From: Clostridium sp. CAG:440
GTDB lineage: Bacteria > Bacillota > Clostridia > TANB77 > CAG-508
DNA length: 64,000 nt
Direction: 5' to 3'
Assembly: GCA_000437215.1 (NCBI GenBank)
Contig: FR898629.1
Span: 1 to 64,000, forward strand
Shown here: positions 62,568 to 64,000 of the stretch, in pieces
Position numbering within the stretch: the stretch's first letter is position 1
Layout: each line of letters starts with the position of its first letter
The notes under the pieces: model-generated
The model's input: only the letters and a program-made list of their open reading frames with translations
What the model was told of the DNA's origin: nothing
Database searches by the model: none
Translations under genes and position numbers: made by a program

Positions 62568-63148
62568 TCATAACAATATAGGTTGTATTTGTTCTCCTTC
62601 AAAAGCATATTTAATTGTTTTTATTATATATTCTGGGTCAAATACAAGCGACCTTGGTTTTGTTATAGGATTATCTTGCCTATATGGAACAAAATAATAA
62701 TTCTTTCTATTTAACAATTTTCCTATATTTTCTGCATTTCCGACTAAGCCCATTATTGGTTGATGGTGCAATTACAACTGGCAAATTATTTCTTAAATGT
62801 GATTTAACAGCCATTGTTGCTGGTGTATCTATTATGTCATGGGCAAGTTTTGCAATTGTATTTCCGTGTAGCCGGAGCCACTACCATAATATCTGTCATT
62901 TGTTTAGGTCCAATTGGTTCTGCATCTTTTATTTCATGTATTATTTTATTATTTGTTATTTGTTCTATTTCATCTATAAAATCTTTGGCTTTTCCAAACT
63001 TAGTATCTGTATTATAACTATTAAAAGACATTATTGGTATTATTTTTGCTTCTAATTTTACCAATTCCTTAATTTTTTCTATTGTTTTATTAAATGTACA
63101 AAATGATCCTGTAAGTACAAATCCTATTTTTTTTCCTTTTAGTTCCAA
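62568..63148 (-). CDS. dpaB: Dipicolinate synthase subunit B-like flavoprotein, read through two CGGA sites
   Basis: From the TTG at 63148 the frame opens LKGKKIGFVLTGSFCTFNKT, as in SpoVFB, and reaches VVAPAT followed by in-frame CGGA (62866-62863). Reading this as glycine gives VVAPAT-(G)-NTIAKLAHDIIDTPATMAV, matching the family's APLTGNS segment. A second CGGA (62742-62739) is in frame only after the first shift and gives STNNGLS-(G)-NAENIGKLL, then NYYFVPYRQDNP to the stop at 62568. The joined product is 192 residues; Bacillus SpoVFB is about 200. It would make dipicolinate for the spore core. The A subunit is not adjacent. Confidence 0.88.
62739..62742 (-). other. In-frame CGGA +1 recoding site 2 in dpaB
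   Basis: GGG CTT AGT CGGA AAT GCA GAA AAT gives G-L-S-(G)-N-A-E-N. This CGG enters the reading frame only because of the upstream shift. Confidence 0.85.
62863..62866 (-). other. In-frame CGGA +1 recoding site 1 in dpaB
   Basis: CCG GCT ACA CGGA AAT ACA ATT GCA gives P-A-T-(G)-N-T-I-A. In triplets TGA follows eight codons later. Confidence 0.85.
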
Positions 63149-63271
63149 AATTTATAATTCCCCTCCCTTCTTTTTGTATTTATATATAATATGAAATTAT
63201 GTAAATTTTGGAAATGGTTTACTAAAATATTTATTTAAAATTTATAATAAAAACAGGCCTAAAATTGAAGT

Positions 63272-63313
63272 GAACCCAAATTATTAGACAAAAAAGTTTA
63301 ATAATTTGGGTTC
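63272..63313. terminator. Hairpin between ackA and dpaB
   Basis: GAACCCAAATTATTA and TAATAATTTGGGTTC arms, eight bases past the ackA stop. The T tail is poor on the minus strand, so termination is likely but imperfect. The rest of 63149-63320 holds no gene. Confidence 0.6.
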
Positions 63314-63320
63314 TATTTAT

Positions 63321-64000
63321 TTATTTTATATAATTTACTAGTTTTTCAGTTTCTTTAGCAATCATTAACTCTTCATTAGTTGGAATTATATATGCTCTTA
63401 TTTTAGATTCTGGTTTTGTAATTAATCTTTCTTCTCCTCTTACATTATTTGCTTCTTCATCAACAATAACTCCCATAAATTCAAGTTGTTTGCATATTCC
63501 TTTTCTAATATTTATTTGGTTTTCTCCAACACCGCCTGTAAATACAATTGCATCTATTCCATTCATAGCAACTGCATATTTTGCAATATAACTTGCAACT
63601 GCATATTTAAAGCTTTCCATAGCAATTTTAGCTCTTTCATTATCTGTATATGATTCTGACTCTATTACTCTAAAATCAGGTGCTAATCCTGATATTCCTT
63701 GAACACCAGATTGTTTGTTTAGCATATCTTCTACTTCACTTGCTGTCATATTTTCTTTTTTCATTATATATGTTACAACAGATGGATCTAAATCACCACT
63801 TCTTGTAACCATTGGTATTCCAGCAAGAGGTGTTAATCCCATACTTGTATCTACAGATTTTCCACCTTTAACAGCACATATACTAGAACCTTGGCCTAAA
63901 TGACATGTTACAATTTTAAGGTCTTCTATTGGTTTATTTTCAATTTCAGCCAATCTGTTTGATACATACATATGTGATGTACCATGAAATCCATATTTAC
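63321..64000 (-). CDS. ackA: Acetate kinase, C-terminal part (gene runs off the right edge)
   Basis: The visible part includes KYGFHGTSHMYVSNRLAE at the window edge, HLGQGSSICAVKGGKSVDTSMG, RSGDLDPSVVTYIM, the GISG loop and DAIVFTGGVGENQINIR, all diagnostic for acetate kinase, which makes ATP from acetyl-phosphate. About 170 N-terminal residues lie beyond 64000. The ATG at 63971 is internal. Confidence 0.95.
   Translation of the reverse strand, partial: KYGFHGTSHMYVSNRLAEIENKPIEDLKIVTCHLGQGSSICAVKGGKSVDTSMGLTPLAGIPMVTRSGDLDPSVVTYIMKKENMTASEVEDMLNKQSGVQGISGLAPDFRVIESESYTDNERAKIAMESFKYAVASYIAKYAVAMNGIDAIVFTGGVGENQINIRKGICKQLEFMGVIVDEEANNVRGEERLITKPESKIRAYIIPTNEELMIAKETEKLVNYIK

Noticed and set aside
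3102..62866. Assembly or sequencing error as the full explanation of the CGG frameshifts
   Set aside because: Not excluded, but less likely. All 12 cases fall on in-frame GGN glycine codons, whereas a random C insertion before GG should also hit AGG, TGG and codon-spanning GG. No other type of indel breaks a core gene. rnpB and the many GAC GGA or AGC GGA contexts are intact. Raw reads are needed.
3102..62866. Classical +1 slippage of the P-site tRNA, as in prfB
   Set aside because: The codons before CGG are all different and mostly cannot re-pair in the +1 frame. No internal Shine-Dalgarno or stop codon context is shared.
3102..62866. Simple reassignment of CGG to another amino acid as a triplet
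   Set aside because: A triplet reassignment would keep the frame. Here the frame must move by one base at each site.
1..64000. CRISPR array, tRNA or rRNA genes
   Set aside because: No regularly spaced repeats with spacers, and no cloverleaf or rRNA core sequences were noticed. The tRNA genes that would settle the CGG question are therefore outside this window.

Overview
This window comes from a very AT-rich, endospore-forming Firmicute, most likely an uncultured gut-type member of the Clostridia. The evidence is a cotJABC spore-coat operon, a dipicolinate synthase B-like gene, RqcH, a type II fatty acid synthesis operon, two-component and FtsX-type ABC systems, and AT-poor Shine-Dalgarno sites of the AGGAGG type. 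I cannot name the species from sequence alone.

The central observation concerns the codon CGG. I looked at every CGG triplet on the coding strand of every gene. Outside one foreign-looking island (about 46.1-50.7 kb), every in-frame CGG (12 sites in 8 genes) sits exactly where the reading frame has to move +1 for the protein to continue. Reading CGGN as one glycine (or skipping the C and reading GGN) restores FabZ, AccD, the Walker A motif of an ABC ATPase, dipicolinate synthase B (two sites), NagZ (two sites), a DUF2207 glycine tail (three sites that cancel out), a tandem-HTH protein and probably an acyltransferase N-terminus. CGG is common out of frame (GAC GGA, AGC GGA and so on) and does no harm there. 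I found no in-frame CGG that must be arginine in the roughly fifty native genes; the only two are in island genes with different codon usage. This looks like natural quadruplet decoding of CGGN, or efficient +1 frameshifting at an unassigned codon. A systematic single-C assembly error before GG is the main alternative.

Layout. 0-6.2 kb: rqcH (minus), then nagZ, a DUF2207 membrane protein, cysE and a DUF6512-type membrane protein. 6.2-10.2 kb: a compositionally unusual small gene with its own strong promoter, then uvrA and an HTH-membrane protein. 10.3-23.9 kb: cell-surface polysaccharide locus, with an LCP ligase, then from a consensus promoter a priming sugar transferase, DUF4422, two glycosyltransferases, a polymerase-LicD fusion ORF, a TarI/IspD-like cytidylyltransferase, a flippase, two acyltransferases, glf and two VanZ-like proteins. 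24-27.9 kb: pyruvate kinase, cotJABC and a TcdA-like enzyme preceded by a duplicated scrap of cotJC. 28-38 kb: acyl-CoA synthetase, birA, fabD, fabG, fabF, accB, fabZ, accC, accD, accA and fabI, so biotin loading, malonyl-CoA formation and chain elongation are encoded together. 38-46.1 kb: tandem-HTH regulator, der-plsY-gpsA (phospholipid entry), small proteins, rnpB and rho.

46.1-53.4 kb is an accessory, decaying region: a leader-controlled membrane protein, a broken tyrosine recombinase inside 28-bp inverted repeats, two ASCH-domain proteins, direct repeats, a run of hairpins, and remnants of RhuM, an M29 aminopeptidase and a small toxin-like gene. 53.5-58.8 kb (minus) is a peptide-type ABC transporter with its own two-component system. 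58.9-64 kb holds a YjbR-MGMT fusion, a truncated MerR gene, a GH30 glycosidase, an intact tyrosine recombinase, the dpaB-like gene and the 3' part of ackA, which runs off the right edge. I saw no CRISPR array, no tRNA gene and no rRNA gene.
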